Notes: generated by a model from the letters alone, not told the origin. 64,000 nucleotides of DNA from UBA5543 sp964464965 (GCA_964464965.1 CAYXHM010000010.1:48875-112874), one strand, 5' to 3'. Counted from the first letter of the stretch, positions 6,104 through 15,777 are shown. Numbers and translations are program-made.

Positions 6104-7570
6104 TTATTGCGCCAATTGCAGGCCGTAATGGTACATGCCGTTCCTGCCGGGATAAAAGCCTGCCAGTTGCAGCTTTGTATTGGCAGATACCACTGCATGA
6201 AACTCGTCTATGGTTGTTACCTCCTTATCATTCACCTGCGTGATGATAAATCCCTCCTTCATAGCCGTTTGTTGTGCGATGGCACCATCTTCCAGTCCCT
6301 CTACCATTACGCCGCCCGGTATGTTAAAAGCCTGTATCTCCTTGCTGCTCAGGTTGCGCAGTTTAGCGCCCAGTACTTTAGCCGGTGTGGTGCTTTTTAT
6401 GATCTTTGTGTTACCATCCAGGTTTTTCAGTTCTACCAGGGTGTGTATCATTTTACCTTTGCGTGTATAGTCTATACTAACCTTGTCCCCGGGTTTGTGC
6501 AGCGCTATCTGCTCCAGCAACTGGGGAGCGCTGTTTACTGTTGCGCCGTTTACAGATACTATAAAGTCGCCCTTTTGTATGCCTGCCTTGGCAGCAGCGC
6601 CATTTTCATATATATAGGCTACATATACACCTTTGTTGCGGTCCAGCTCCAGTTCTTTTATTTGTTCAGGTCTTGCTGTCCTTACGTCCAGGTAGCTGAT
6701 GCCCAGGTAGCCGCGCTGTACAGAGCCATAATCTATTATATCTTCCACTACTTTCTTTACTATATTAGATGGTATGGCATATGAATAGCCTGCATATGAA
6801 CCCGTTGGTGATGCTATAGCAGCGTTGATGCCGATCAGTTGGCCTTTGGTATTCACCAGTGCACCGCCGCTATTGCCGGGGTTTACCGCAGCATCTGTTT
6901 GTATAAAAGACTCTATAGCGGTTGCGCTCTGTGTCTGGTTAATACCCAGCGAGCGGCTCTTGGCACTCACAATACCTGCCGTAACTGTGGCATCCAGCGT
7001 AAGAGGGTAACCTACTGCCAGCACCCATTGTCCCAGCTTAACATCGTCAGAGTTACCATATTCCATAAACGGGAGGTTCTCTGCATCTATCTTTAATACG
7101 GCTATATCTGTAGAAGGGTCTGTTGCCAGTAGTTTAGCTACTGTAGTGTACCGGTCGTTAAAGGTAACTGTCACTTCGTCAGCCCCTGCCACTACGTGGT
7201 TGTTGGTAATAATGTAGCCATCGGGCGATACTACCACGCCGGAGCCTGCACCCATTTGGGGCGGCTGAAACATATCCTGGTATATATCACCAAATATAGT
7301 TGGCCTTCTTACCACTACCTGGCGGCCATTTGTTTTTGTTTTAATATGTACTACAGCCTGTACAGCAGCCTCTGCAGCAGGTTGAAAATCGGCCGGTGGG
7401 GTGCTGGATACAACACCACCGGAATAGTTCACATAATTTACCGGCATATTGTTGGCGGTTGCGCCAGGTAAAGTGAAGCTATCGTTGGCAGAATACTTTG
7501 CCGCAATGTAAAGTGTTAGTAATGATGTAAGTGCGGCTGTCAGAATAACAGGGATGAACCTTGATTTCAT
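6104..7570 (-). CDS. periplasmic HtrA/DegP-type serine protease with two PDZ domains
   Basis: The protein has 488 residues. A single N-terminal hydrophobic segment (about 5-23) serves as signal or anchor. A trypsin-like domain follows, with the full triad: His125 in NNHVV, Asp155 in STDIAVLK and Ser234 in NPGNSGGAL. Two PDZ domains follow, the first around 285-375 (RGYLGISY onward) and a weaker second near 395-480. Family members degrade or hold misfolded envelope proteins. The gene has an unusually clear Shine-Dalgarno sequence and a TAAATTTG promoter box upstream, and a terminator behind it, so it is probably expressed alone. Whether it is the main DegP or a paralogue cannot be told here. 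Confidence 0.92.
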   Translation of the reverse strand: MKSRFIPVILTAALTSLLTLYIAAKYSANDSFTLPGATANNMPVNYVNYSGGVVSSTPPADFQPAAEAAVQAVVHIKTKTNGRQVVVRRPTIFGDIYQDMFQPPQMGAGSGVVVSPDGYIITNNHVVAGADEVTVTFNDRYTTVAKLLATDPSTDIAVLKIDAENLPFMEYGNSDDVKLGQWVLAVGYPLTLDATVTAGIVSAKSRSLGINQTQSATAIESFIQTDAAVNPGNSGGALVNTKGQLIGINAAIASPTGSYAGYSYAIPSNIVKKVVEDIIDYGSVQRGYLGISYLDVRTARPEQIKELELDRNKGVYVAYIYENGAAAKAGIQKGDFIVSVNGATVNSAPQLLEQIALHKPGDKVSIDYTRKGKMIHTLVELKNLDGNTKIIKSTTPAKVLGAKLRNLSSKEIQAFNIPGGVMVEGLEDGAIAQQTAMKEGFIITQVNDKEVTTIDEFHAVVSANTKLQLAGFYPGRNGMYHYGLQLAQ

Positions 7571-7577
7571 AGTTTTT

Positions 7578-7586
7578 ATCTCCTTT
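7578..7586 (-). promoter_or_regulatory. Shine-Dalgarno sequence of the HtrA gene
   Basis: On the minus strand AAAGGAGAT stands 7 nt before the ATG at 7570. Most starts in this window lack such a sequence, as is usual in Bacteroidota, so it stands out and fixes the start. Confidence 0.6.
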
Positions 7587-7607
7587 TTTCGTTTAGCTGT
7601 AATAGAA

Positions 7608-7615
7608 CAAATTTA
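7608..7615 (-). promoter_or_regulatory. -7 promoter box TAAATTTG for the HtrA gene
   Basis: A perfect TAnnTTTG match on the minus strand, 37 bp before the start codon. The rest of the 7616-7797 interval is AT-rich and shows nothing else. Confidence 0.5.
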
Positions 7616-7797
7616 CTACCAGTACCTATTATAAAACTGTTAAAAGTATATTACATAATCTATAAAGGTATAGACAGAAATAGCTTTGAATTTGTTTAAT
7701 ATTATTTAATATATCCCTTCATCTGCTATAGCCCCGACATAGCCTGAAAAAACCTTTATATCATTAATAATACAAATTTTTCAATCCAAAAAATCAC

Positions 7798-7805
7798 TAC
7801 CTTTG
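7798..7805 (+). promoter_or_regulatory. -7 promoter box TACCTTTG for fusA
   Basis: A perfect box with the preferred TTTGC context, 47 bp before ATG 7853. The leader is AT-rich with no Shine-Dalgarno sequence. Confidence 0.65.
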
Positions 7806-7852
7806 CACCTCGTTTGTAAAAAATCAATTTATAATTATAATAATTTAAAACA

Positions 7853-10003
7853 ATGGCAGACTTACGCTTACAGCGGAACTTTGGTATTGCAGCGCACATT
7901 GACGCTGGTAAAACCACAACAACAGAACGTATCCTGTATTATACAGGTGTAAACCACAAAATAGGTGAGGTGCACGAAGGTGCTGCTACCATGGACTGGA
8001 TGGCACAAGAGCAAGAGCGTGGTATTACTATTACGTCGGCTGCTACTACCTGTTTCTGGAACTTTCCTATGGTACAGGGTAAACCTACACCGGAATCTAA
8101 AAAATACAAATTCAACATCATCGATACTCCGGGCCACGTGGATTTTACCATCGAGGTAGAGCGTTCTATGCGTGTACTGGATGGTCTTGTTGCCTTGTTT
8201 TCTGCGGTTGACGGTGTTGAGCCCCAGTCTGAAACAGTATGGCGCCAGGCAAACCGTTATAAAGTACCACGTATAGGTTTCGTAAACAAAATGGACCGTA
8301 TCGGTGCAGACTTCCTGATGGTGGTTAAGCAGGTACGCGACATGCTGGGGGCAAAATCTGTTCCCCTGCAATTGCCTATCGGTGCAGAAGATGATTTCAA
8401 AGGTGTGATAGACCTTATCCGTATGAAGTCTATCATCTGGGATGATTCTACCCAGGGTATGACGCATACAGAAGGTGAAGTACCTGCTGATATGGTGGAC
8501 GAAGCCAACGAATGGCGCGCTGCACTGGTAGAAGCTGTTGCTGAATACGACGACCAGTTAATGGAGAAGTTCTTCGAAGATCCTAACAGTATCTCTGAAG
8601 ATGAAATACATGAAGCGGTACGTAAAGCTACTATCGACCTGAGCATTATACCAATGCTGTGTGGTAGTGCTTACAAAAATAAAGGTGTACAAACAGCGCT
8701 GGATGCGGTAATACGTTACCTGCCTTCTCCAATGGATGTTGAGGCTATCACAGGTACAGACCCGAACAGTGGTGAAGAGATAGTGCGCAGGCCTGATGCA
8801 AAAGAACCATTTGCCGCATTAGCGTTCAAAATCATGACCGATCCTTTCGTTGGTCGCCTGGCATTCTTCCGTGCATACTCTGGTCACCTGGATGCAGGTA
8901 GCTATGTACTGAACGTACGTTCAGGTAAAAACGAGCGTATCAGCCGTATCATGCAGATGCATGCTAACAAGCAAAACCCCATCGATTTCATCGAAGCAGG
9001 TGATATTGGCGCAGCGGTAGGTTTCAAAGACATCAAAACGGGTGATACCCTTTGCGATGAGAAACACCCGATTGTACTAGAGAACATGTTTATACCAGAG
9101 CCCGTAATATCTATAGCAGTAGAGCCTAAAACTCAGGCAGATGCTGACAAAATGGGTATGGCGATAGCTAAACTGGTAGAAGAAGATCCTACACTGCGTG
9201 TAAACACAGACGAAGATACAGGCCAAACCATCTTGCGTGGTATGGGTGAGCTTCACCTGGAGATCATCGTTGACCGTATGCGTCGCGAGTTTAAGGTAGA
9301 GATCAACCAGGGTGCTCCACAGGTTGCTTATAAAGAAGCGCTTACAAAATCCATCACTCACCGTGAAACGTATAAGAAACAAACAGGTGGTCGTGGTAAG
9401 TTTGCTGATATACAATTTGAGTTAGGACCGGCTGACCCTGAATTCCTGGCAGAAGAGAAGAATGGTACTTACCAGTTCGTAAACGATATCTTCGGTGGTT
9501 CTATACCTAAGGAGTTTATTCCTGCAATTATTAAAGGTTTCCAATCTTCTATGGGTACGGGTGTACTGGCAGGTTTCCCTGTTGAGAACCTGAAAGTGCG
9601 CCTGTTCGATGGTTCTTTCCACCAGGTGGATTCTGACGCTATGTCTTTCGAATTGTGTGCTAAATCTGCATTCCGTGAGGCGGGTAAATTGGCTAAACCA
9701 ATCATCCTTGAGCCTATCATGAAAGTAGAGGTAACTACACCAGACCAGTACATGGGTGATGTAACAGGTGACCTTAACCGTCGTCGTGCTATGCTGGAAG
9801 GTATGGACAGCCGTAACAACCTGCAGGTTATCAAGGCTAAAGTGCCACTGAGCGAAATGTTTGGTTATGTAACCCAACTGCGTTCTTTGTCTTCAGGCCG
9901 TGCTACTTCAGTAATGGAGTTCAGCCACTACGCTCCTGCGCCTAAAAACATACAAGACGAGGTTGTAGCTAAAACAAAAGGTGGTAAAGCAATAGCTGAA
10001 TAG
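7853..10003 (+). CDS. fusA: translation elongation factor G
   Basis: The protein has 716 residues, slightly longer than the usual 690-705. The N-terminal GTPase domain has AHIDAGKT (14-21), the switch region with RGITITSAA, DTPGHVDF and NKMD. The later EF-G domains follow, ending with the domain III-V stretch that includes MGELHLEI and RGKFADI. EF-G catalyses GTP-driven translocation of tRNAs and mRNA on the ribosome. It stands alone here, with its own promoter and terminator, and not in a str operon with rpsL, rpsG and tuf. It could therefore be the main copy moved out of that operon or a second EF-G. The conserved motifs give no reason to think it inactive. Confidence 0.96.
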   Translation: MADLRLQRNFGIAAHIDAGKTTTTERILYYTGVNHKIGEVHEGAATMDWMAQEQERGITITSAATTCFWNFPMVQGKPTPESKKYKFNIIDTPGHVDFTIEVERSMRVLDGLVALFSAVDGVEPQSETVWRQANRYKVPRIGFVNKMDRIGADFLMVVKQVRDMLGAKSVPLQLPIGAEDDFKGVIDLIRMKSIIWDDSTQGMTHTEGEVPADMVDEANEWRAALVEAVAEYDDQLMEKFFEDPNSISEDEIHEAVRKATIDLSIIPMLCGSAYKNKGVQTALDAVIRYLPSPMDVEAITGTDPNSGEEIVRRPDAKEPFAALAFKIMTDPFVGRLAFFRAYSGHLDAGSYVLNVRSGKNERISRIMQMHANKQNPIDFIEAGDIGAAVGFKDIKTGDTLCDEKHPIVLENMFIPEPVISIAVEPKTQADADKMGMAIAKLVEEDPTLRVNTDEDTGQTILRGMGELHLEIIVDRMRREFKVEINQGAPQVAYKEALTKSITHRETYKKQTGGRGKFADIQFELGPADPEFLAEEKNGTYQFVNDIFGGSIPKEFIPAIIKGFQSSMGTGVLAGFPVENLKVRLFDGSFHQVDSDAMSFELCAKSAFREAGKLAKPIILEPIMKVEVTTPDQYMGDVTGDLNRRRAMLEGMDSRNNLQVIKAKVPLSEMFGYVTQLRSLSSGRATSVMEFSHYAPAPKNIQDEVVAKTKGGKAIAE

Positions 10004-10024
10004 TAATTACTTTATAATACTACA

Positions 10025-10055
10025 AACGCCCTGACAAAAGTCGGGGCGTTTTGTT
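10025..10055 (+). terminator. rho-independent terminator of fusA
   Basis: AACGCCCTGAC and GTCGGGGCGTT pair around AAAA, followed by TTGTTT. Confidence 0.8.
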
Positions 10056-10074
10056 TATGGTTAAATAAAGACAA

Positions 10075-10102
10075 AAAAGGCAGGATATAAGTCCTGCCTT
10101 TT
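10075..10102. terminator. bidirectional terminator between fusA and rlmI
   Basis: AAAAGGCAGGA and TCCTGCCTTTT form a perfect 11-bp stem around a 6-nt loop, with A- and T-runs on both sides. It ends 2 bp from the rlmI stop. Confidence 0.8.
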
Positions 10103-10103
10103 A

Positions 10104-11276
10104 TTATAATACCTGTACGATTAAGAATTTCAGATACTGCGTAGTGGGTACGTGCCACAGTATGGGGTGGTCTGATGCCTGTGTCTGCCATGTCACCTGC
10201 CTTAGCTTACGCTTGGCGTCTTTAGCAGCCATTTCTATTGTTTTCAGGAACATATCAGGCGGTACCAGGTTGGTGCAAGAGGCTGTTACCAGGAATCCAC
10301 CGGGCTTTACCAGCTTCATGCCACGCAGGTTTATTTCCTTATAGCCTGTTACGGCCTTGTCTATATTAGCCCTGCTCTTAGTAAATGCCGGAGGGTCCAG
10401 CAGCACCACATCATATTTCCTCCCGTCTTTCGACCATTCTTTCAGTTTGTCAAAAGCATTCACCGCCTCAAACCTGCATATATCTTCGTAGCCGTTCAGC
10501 TTTGCATTCTCTGTTGCGGTAGCTACAGCCTTGTCAGATATATCCAGCCCCAGTACGCTTTTAGCGCCGTAGTGTGCTGCATATACCGAGAAGGTGCCGG
10601 TATAACAGAATGCCTCCAGTACGTCTGCACCTTTTACGATATGCTGTATGGCACGACGGTTGTCCTGCTGGTCAAGGAAGTAGCCGGTCTTTTGCCCGTT
10701 CACTATATCTACATGAAATTTCAGCCCGTTTTCGTTGATGATGAGGTTCGTGTCAAATGGCTCCGATAAAAAACCTTTCAGTTGGGGCAGGTCTTCTACC
10801 TCGCGTACAGGCACATCATTACGCTCATATATACCTTTGGGCGAGAATATTTTATTCAGTGCATCTACTATCGCTTCTTTCCATATATCTATACCCAGGG
10901 ACAGTGTTTGTATCACAAAGTAGTCGTTGAACTTATCTATGATAAGCGCCGGCAAGCCATCGGCCTCGCCAAATATCAACCTGCAGTTTTCTGTATAACC
11001 TATCTGCTGCCTGTACTTCCACGCATCCAGTATCCTGTTATAAAAGAACGCTGCATTTATCTGCTCGTCTTTGTTGCGGGTTAGCAAGCGTATCCTTATT
11101 TGTGATGAAGGATTGATATACCCCTTGCCTATAAAGGAACCATTGTAGGAATATAATTCTACTATGTCTCCCGGCTGGTACTCACCATCGCTGTCTCCCA
11201 ACTCGTTTGAAAATACCCATGGGTGCCCTTGTACCACCCTGTCACCTATTTTTTTGCGTAAGAAAAACTTAGCCAT
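10104..11276 (-). CDS. rlmI: class I SAM-dependent rRNA methyltransferase, RlmI family
   Basis: The protein has 390 residues from the ATG at 11276 (MAKFFLRKK). The frame extends seven codons further up, but the promoter box TACTTTTG lies inside that extension, so the shorter start is right. Layout: an N-terminal PUA-like RNA-binding region (KIGDRVVQGHPWVFSNE, then GDIVELYS), a GYFLDQQDNR motif, the SAM-binding strand VLEAFCYTGTFSVYAA, VLLDPPAF, and a TASCTN motif near the C-terminus. RlmI makes m5C1962 in 23S rRNA; related enzymes modify other positions, so the exact target is inferred. The gene is divergent from recN, with a compact shared promoter region. Confidence 0.88.
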   Translation of the reverse strand: MAKFFLRKKIGDRVVQGHPWVFSNELGDSDGEYQPGDIVELYSYNGSFIGKGYINPSSQIRIRLLTRNKDEQINAAFFYNRILDAWKYRQQIGYTENCRLIFGEADGLPALIIDKFNDYFVIQTLSLGIDIWKEAIVDALNKIFSPKGIYERNDVPVREVEDLPQLKGFLSEPFDTNLIINENGLKFHVDIVNGQKTGYFLDQQDNRRAIQHIVKGADVLEAFCYTGTFSVYAAHYGAKSVLGLDISDKAVATATENAKLNGYEDICRFEAVNAFDKLKEWSKDGRKYDVVLLDPPAFTKSRANIDKAVTGYKEINLRGMKLVKPGGFLVTASCTNLVPPDMFLKTIEMAAKDAKRKLRQVTWQTQASDHPILWHVPTTQYLKFLIVQVL

Positions 11277-11280
11277 GGCG

Positions 11281-11288
11281 CAAAAGTA
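11281..11288 (-). promoter_or_regulatory. -7 promoter box TACTTTTG for rlmI
   Basis: A perfect box only 4 nt from the ATG at 11276. The transcript should begin at or next to the start codon (leaderless). Confidence 0.6.
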
Positions 11289-11340
11289 GGCAATCAAAAC
11301 GGTCTTTCATTTTCCTGTGGTAATGTGGTAGATAGTTACT

Positions 11341-11348
11341 TATTTTTG
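11341..11348 (+). promoter_or_regulatory. -7 promoter box TATTTTTG for recN
   Basis: A perfect box 9 nt before ATG 11358. It rules out the frame's earlier start at 11325, which lies upstream of the box. Confidence 0.6.
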
Positions 11349-11357
11349 CTAAGCTTT

Positions 11358-13019
11358 ATGTTACAGAAACTGACTATCAGCAATTACGCCATTATAGACC
11401 ACCTGGCTGTGCAGCCCGCCCCGCGACTGAACATCGTAACGGGAGAAACAGGTGCTGGAAAGAGTATCATACTGGGAGCGTTATCGCTTATACTGGGTGA
11501 CCGTGCAGACACTTCTGTGCTCATTAATAAAGATGAGAAGTGCGTAGTAGAGGCATTGTTTGATGTGAAGGGAAATGCGGCATTCAAGACTGCGCTGGAG
11601 GAAGAGGAACTGGATAATGAAGACCAGTGCATCATACGCCGGGAAATAAATACAAGTGGTAAATCAAGAGCGTTTATCAATGACACCCCCGTAAAGCTGG
11701 ATGTACTGAACAGGCTTACATCGCTGTTAGTTGACCTTCACCAGCAGTTTGGCCATCTGGCTTTCGACGATAGCCACTTCCAGATGGATGTGCTGGATGC
11801 TGTAGCAGGCAATAGTGCATTAAGAAAAGAATATAGCATTGCTTATGCCGCATATAAATCTGTTTCAAGAAAGCTACAGGCATTGAAAGCGCAGAAAGCG
11901 GAATGGCAGAAGGAGTCTGACTACAAACAATACCTGCTGGATGAGTTGGTGGAAGCGGCTTTTAAAGAAGATGAAATAGAACAGGCAGACCTGCAGTTGA
12001 AGCAACTGGCACATGCAGAACGTATTACACAGGTGTTGCAGGAATCTATACAAAACCTGGACGAGGGTGAACGCCCGCTGGTGAATGAGATAAAACGCAT
12101 ATTGCAGCAACTGGAAAGTATTGCAGAAATAATGCCCGCAGCAAAATCTGTAACTGAAAGACTGAACGCTGTACATGTAGAGCTGAAAGATATAGCAGGT
12201 GAAGTAGAGCTGCTGGCAGATAACGTGACGATAGATGCCGAGCAGATGCAACAGTTACAGGCAAAAATAGACATAGGGTATAAACTGCTGAAAAAGCACG
12301 GTGTACAAACCACCGCTGAACTACTGGCCATACAGCAGCAACTGAACACAGAACTGCAGGCCAGCCTGGATATAGAAGATGCAATAAATGCCGAAGAGAA
12401 AAAGCTACAGGAGCTGTTACAACAGTTATTGGCAATAGCAGGAAAGCTTTCTGCCACGCGTACACAACACGCTAAGACATTTGCGGCGGAAGTAAATAAG
12501 TTGTTGGTACTGGTAGGCATGCCTAATGCTGTATTCAGTGTAGTGGTAGATAAGAAATCAGAGCCTGCTGAATTGGGTATGGATGAAGTGCAGTTTTACC
12601 TGGATGCTAATAAAAGTGGCCGGCCATTGCCCGTACACAAAGCGGCATCCGGCGGGGAGATGAGTCGTATTATGCTGTGCATTAAATCCCTTACTGCAAA
12701 AGCTATGCACCTGCCTACATTGATTTTTGACGAAGTAGATACAGGTGTATCAGGCGAAGCAGCCAAACAGGTGGGCTTATTGCTGCACCGGCTGGCGCAG
12801 TACCACCAGGTGATATGTATTACCCACCAGCCGCAGGTAGCAGCCCGTGGCGATAATCATATGTATGTGTATAAGAAGGATGAAAAAGGCCGTATTACGA
12901 CACGCATCAAAATACTGGAAGGTGAAGACAGGATAGTAGCCATAGCCAAGATGATAGGCGGTGAACAACCCGGGCAGGCTGCATTGCAAAACGCCCGCGA
13001 ACTGGTAACACTGAATTAA
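11358..13019 (+). CDS. recN: DNA repair protein RecN
   Basis: The protein has 553 residues, the usual RecN length. It is an SMC-like ATPase with Walker A GETGAGKS (29-36), a long helical central region rich in Gln, Glu and Leu (about 150-370, coiled coil), the ABC signature ASGGEMSR (430-437) and Walker B LIFDE (455-459). The D-loop GVSGEA and THQPQVAA follow. RecN binds DNA ends and promotes double-strand-break repair. The start is fixed by the promoter box just upstream. The stop overlaps the convergent lipoprotein gene by 4 bp. Confidence 0.95.
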   Translation: MLQKLTISNYAIIDHLAVQPAPRLNIVTGETGAGKSIILGALSLILGDRADTSVLINKDEKCVVEALFDVKGNAAFKTALEEEELDNEDQCIIRREINTSGKSRAFINDTPVKLDVLNRLTSLLVDLHQQFGHLAFDDSHFQMDVLDAVAGNSALRKEYSIAYAAYKSVSRKLQALKAQKAEWQKESDYKQYLLDELVEAAFKEDEIEQADLQLKQLAHAERITQVLQESIQNLDEGERPLVNEIKRILQQLESIAEIMPAAKSVTERLNAVHVELKDIAGEVELLADNVTIDAEQMQQLQAKIDIGYKLLKKHGVQTTAELLAIQQQLNTELQASLDIEDAINAEEKKLQELLQQLLAIAGKLSATRTQHAKTFAAEVNKLLVLVGMPNAVFSVVVDKKSEPAELGMDEVQFYLDANKSGRPLPVHKAASGGEMSRIMLCIKSLTAKAMHLPTLIFDEVDTGVSGEAAKQVGLLLHRLAQYHQVICITHQPQVAARGDNHMYVYKKDEKGRITTRIKILEGEDRIVAIAKMIGGEQPGQAALQNARELVTLN

Positions 13020-13528
13020 TTGCTGAGACCGGAATCTTCTTTGCGTATCTCTTCAAAGCTACTTACATGCATATTCTTCCATAGGCCGGTACTTGTTTTA
13101 TAATAAATCTTGTTCTCGGCATCTAATGGTACTTCCTGCGGAATAGGATGCTTGCCGCCTTTAACAGGGTGTAGTTCCAAAGTGTCACCCTCGTTAATTC
13201 TTTTTCCCAGCGGTGTTGTTTCATAATCATGCGTTTTTTCATTGTAGTTCATCGCCCTGGTAATATCACACACTTCCCATGTCTGCATACCTTTCCAGAA
13301 AAAAGCAGCGGGTTCATTTTTGTCCCTCCATACTATCACAAATTTATATTCAGGAGGTGCTTCCCTGCGCCCCGGCAACATGTTCTTTTGATTGATAGCA
13401 ACCAGAAGTTCGGGCTTTGTGCTGCCTTTCTTTGTTTTAATAGTACTTGCCTTTTTGCTTTGCGCACATGCTGATAAGCTAATGCAGCACAATGCTATAA
13501 TGATGGCCAGGGAAATATTGTTTCTCAT
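13016..13528 (-). CDS. hypothetical lipoprotein
   Basis: The protein has 170 residues. The N-terminus (MRNNISLAIIIALCCISLSAC) is a lipoprotein signal with the modified cysteine in SLSAC, so it should sit in the cell envelope. A basic Lys/Ser/Thr linker follows, then a compact domain with two Trp-rich segments (VIVWRDKNEP and FFWKGMQTWEV). I do not recognise the family and see no catalytic motif. It is convergent with recN, overlapping by 4 bp. Confidence 0.75.
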   Translation of the reverse strand: MRNNISLAIIIALCCISLSACAQSKKASTIKTKKGSTKPELLVAINQKNMLPGRREAPPEYKFVIVWRDKNEPAAFFWKGMQTWEVCDITRAMNYNEKTHDYETTPLGKRINEGDTLELHPVKGGKHPIPQEVPLDAENKIYYKTSTGLWKNMHVSSFEEIRKEDSGLSN

Positions 13529-13568
13529 ATGCTTTTACAGATTGTACTGTACAGAGTAAATATAAACA

Positions 13569-13600
13569 AAGAGTGCCTGTGGTATGTCACAGGCACTCTT
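13569..13600. terminator. 13-bp perfect hairpin terminator
   Basis: AAGAGTGCCTGTG and CACAGGCACTCTT pair perfectly around GTATGT. On the minus strand a T-rich stretch follows, so it ends the dipeptidyl peptidase transcript or blocks read-through into the lipoprotein gene. Confidence 0.7.
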
Positions 13601-13620
13601 AAAATTGTTATAAGAAAAGG

Positions 13621-15777
13621 TTATTTACTCACCAGTTTCATTTCATTCAGCAACCATCCGGCGCCGCCTACCTTGTCGGTAATGAATAATACATACCTGA
13701 TATCTACGCCGATGTTGCGGCAAAGATTCGGGTCGAAATACAGGTCGCTCATTGTGCCTTCCCATATCCTGTCAAAGTTCAGACCTATCAATTGTCCTTT
13801 ACTGTTCAGTACCGGGCTGCCGGAGTTGCCACCTGTAGTATGGTTGGTAGCTATAAATGCGATAGGCACCGTGCCATTAACACCCCAGCGGCCATAAGCT
13901 TTCTTATCATGTACCTGCCTCAGTTTTTCAGGCATATTGAACTCTTCTACCGCAGGATTGTGTTTTGCAATAGCTTCATCAAGATTGGTCTGGTAAGAGT
14001 AACCGGCAGGGCCATCAGGGTCTATTCCCTGTACATTACCATAAGTAAGCCTGAGTGTCAGGTTCGCATCCGGGAAAAAGTTGGTCCTTTTATCCAGTGT
14101 CATTTGTGCTTTCATGTACAAGCGGTTCAGGTAGCTCATCTGGTCGCGGTAATGAGTAAGGGTTGGGGCTATACGTTTGGCATTTACCTCTTGCAGGGCA
14201 TTGTATAATTGCCATGCGGGGTCTTTAACGATTGCCATACTATCTGCACTTGCAATAGCCTCCAGCTTTTTAGGGTCGGTTGCAGCAGAGCTGTATATAT
14301 AATTTGCCCAAAGCTGGTAGTCTTTACCGTACCTGTTGTATTGCTCGCTATACAGCCTGGGTACATATTGCGGGCATCTTTCTATAAACAATGGCATTAA
14401 TGCAACAAATATATCCTTATCAGTAGCCGCGTCGTAATTTTTGAAAAATCCGTTCCAGCCTTTAGCCAGTTTAGCCAGGCTGTCAGTCAGCTGGCTACCC
14501 GATATACCTGCCCTGTAAACCTTCAGCATTTTGTGCAACTCTCCTCCCTGCTTTACCAGTTCTATTGCAAGTACAGCCTCCTTTATATACTCGTCTGCTT
14601 TTATGGCCTCGTCAGACGCTTCGGAAACAGCCCCTATTTTTGCTAACAGGTTGTCTGCGTAAGGAATAGTATTGTCCATGCTTACCAGTCCCTGGAATTC
14701 CTGCTCATAAGCCGCTTTTTTTGCAGGAACATTATTAAGCCGCAGTCCACGTACCTCGCCCTGCCATTTCTTCCAGCCGTTGGCTATACTCTTGTGCTTC
14801 GATGTGTATTTCAGGAATACATTACGGTCAGCATCCATATTCTTTGCCCATGTGTTCAGCCTTATGGTGCGGGCTTCAATACGTATAGGGTCAATGATGT
14901 TATATACCTGGTTCAGCTGGTACGATGATATGTACTGCTGTGTAGTGCCCGGGAAACCATACACCATAGTGAAATCTCCTTCTTTGTATCCGCCGGTGTT
15001 TATGGTTAAAAATTGCTGTGCGTTATAAGGCTTGTTGTCTTTATTGTAGTCTGCAGGTTTATTGTCTTTACCTGCATATATACGAAACATGCTGAAGTCG
15101 CCGGTATGACGGGGCCACATCCAGTTGTCGGTATCTCCGCCAAAAGAGCCTATGCCATTTTGCGGGAAGCCTACTAATCTTATATCCTTGTATTTTTCAG
15201 TTAGTATGGCCCAGTACTCATTGCCATTATAATATGGCTTAATGATTACATCATAACCGCTGGAGTATTCATAGCCCTTTTTCAGGTTTTTTATGCGTAT
15301 ATCAATAATACTGTCCCGTGCGGCTTCTGTAAGTGTATCCTCCAGGCCAACTAGTATCCTGCCTGTTACATTTTCTATTTTGCGTATAAACGTCACCGTC
15401 AACCCCGGGCAGGGTATCTCTTCCTGGGTGTTTTTTGCCCAGAAGCCATCAGCATAGTAATCTTTTTCTTTGGTAACCAATCCCTGTACAGTGCCATAAC
15501 CACAGTGGTGGTTGGTGAGTATCAACCCTTTAGGGGATATGATCTCTCCCGTGCAGCCACTGCCAAACAGTACAATTGCGTTATTTAACCCTGTTCCGTC
15601 TTCATTATAAAGGCTTTCAACGGGTATATTCAGGCCCTGGGCTACCATCTCCGCCTCCTGGTTTTTCAGCAGTGGGGGCATCCACATGCCTTTTTTAGCA
15701 TAGGTATTTGCTGAAAGGCCAACTAAAATGATGATGATGAATGTCTTAGTAAAAAAAGGGAGTTGTTGTTTTTTCAT
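13621..15777 (-). CDS. S46 family dipeptidyl peptidase, DPP11 type (Asp/Glu-specific)
   Basis: The protein has 718 residues, the normal S46 length, with an N-terminal signal segment ending near TYA-KK. The triad is His in LTNHHCGYG (90-91), Asp227 in RHTGDF and Ser652 in GGNSGSPV. The specificity position fits DPP11: Arg670 in NFDRIWEG, exactly 18 residues after the serine. The related DPP7 has Gly there. The enzyme removes dipeptides with an acidic second residue from peptides in the periplasm, so it feeds amino-acid use. It is monocistronic with a hairpin terminator. DPP7 is the alternative, but the FDR block speaks against it. Confidence 0.9.
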   Translation of the reverse strand: MKKQQLPFFTKTFIIIILVGLSANTYAKKGMWMPPLLKNQEAEMVAQGLNIPVESLYNEDGTGLNNAIVLFGSGCTGEIISPKGLILTNHHCGYGTVQGLVTKEKDYYADGFWAKNTQEEIPCPGLTVTFIRKIENVTGRILVGLEDTLTEAARDSIIDIRIKNLKKGYEYSSGYDVIIKPYYNGNEYWAILTEKYKDIRLVGFPQNGIGSFGGDTDNWMWPRHTGDFSMFRIYAGKDNKPADYNKDNKPYNAQQFLTINTGGYKEGDFTMVYGFPGTTQQYISSYQLNQVYNIIDPIRIEARTIRLNTWAKNMDADRNVFLKYTSKHKSIANGWKKWQGEVRGLRLNNVPAKKAAYEQEFQGLVSMDNTIPYADNLLAKIGAVSEASDEAIKADEYIKEAVLAIELVKQGGELHKMLKVYRAGISGSQLTDSLAKLAKGWNGFFKNYDAATDKDIFVALMPLFIERCPQYVPRLYSEQYNRYGKDYQLWANYIYSSAATDPKKLEAIASADSMAIVKDPAWQLYNALQEVNAKRIAPTLTHYRDQMSYLNRLYMKAQMTLDKRTNFFPDANLTLRLTYGNVQGIDPDGPAGYSYQTNLDEAIAKHNPAVEEFNMPEKLRQVHDKKAYGRWGVNGTVPIAFIATNHTTGGNSGSPVLNSKGQLIGLNFDRIWEGTMSDLYFDPNLCRNIGVDIRYVLFITDKVGGAGWLLNEMKLVSK

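Noticed and set aside
11277..11297. Upstream ATG start of rlmI
   Set aside because: The promoter box TACTTTTG lies within these seven codons, so the shorter start at 11276 is used.
12046..12520. Overlapping minus-strand reading frames inside recN
   Set aside because: They are shadows of the coiled-coil coding sequence, with Ser- and Cys-rich low-complexity products and no start signals.
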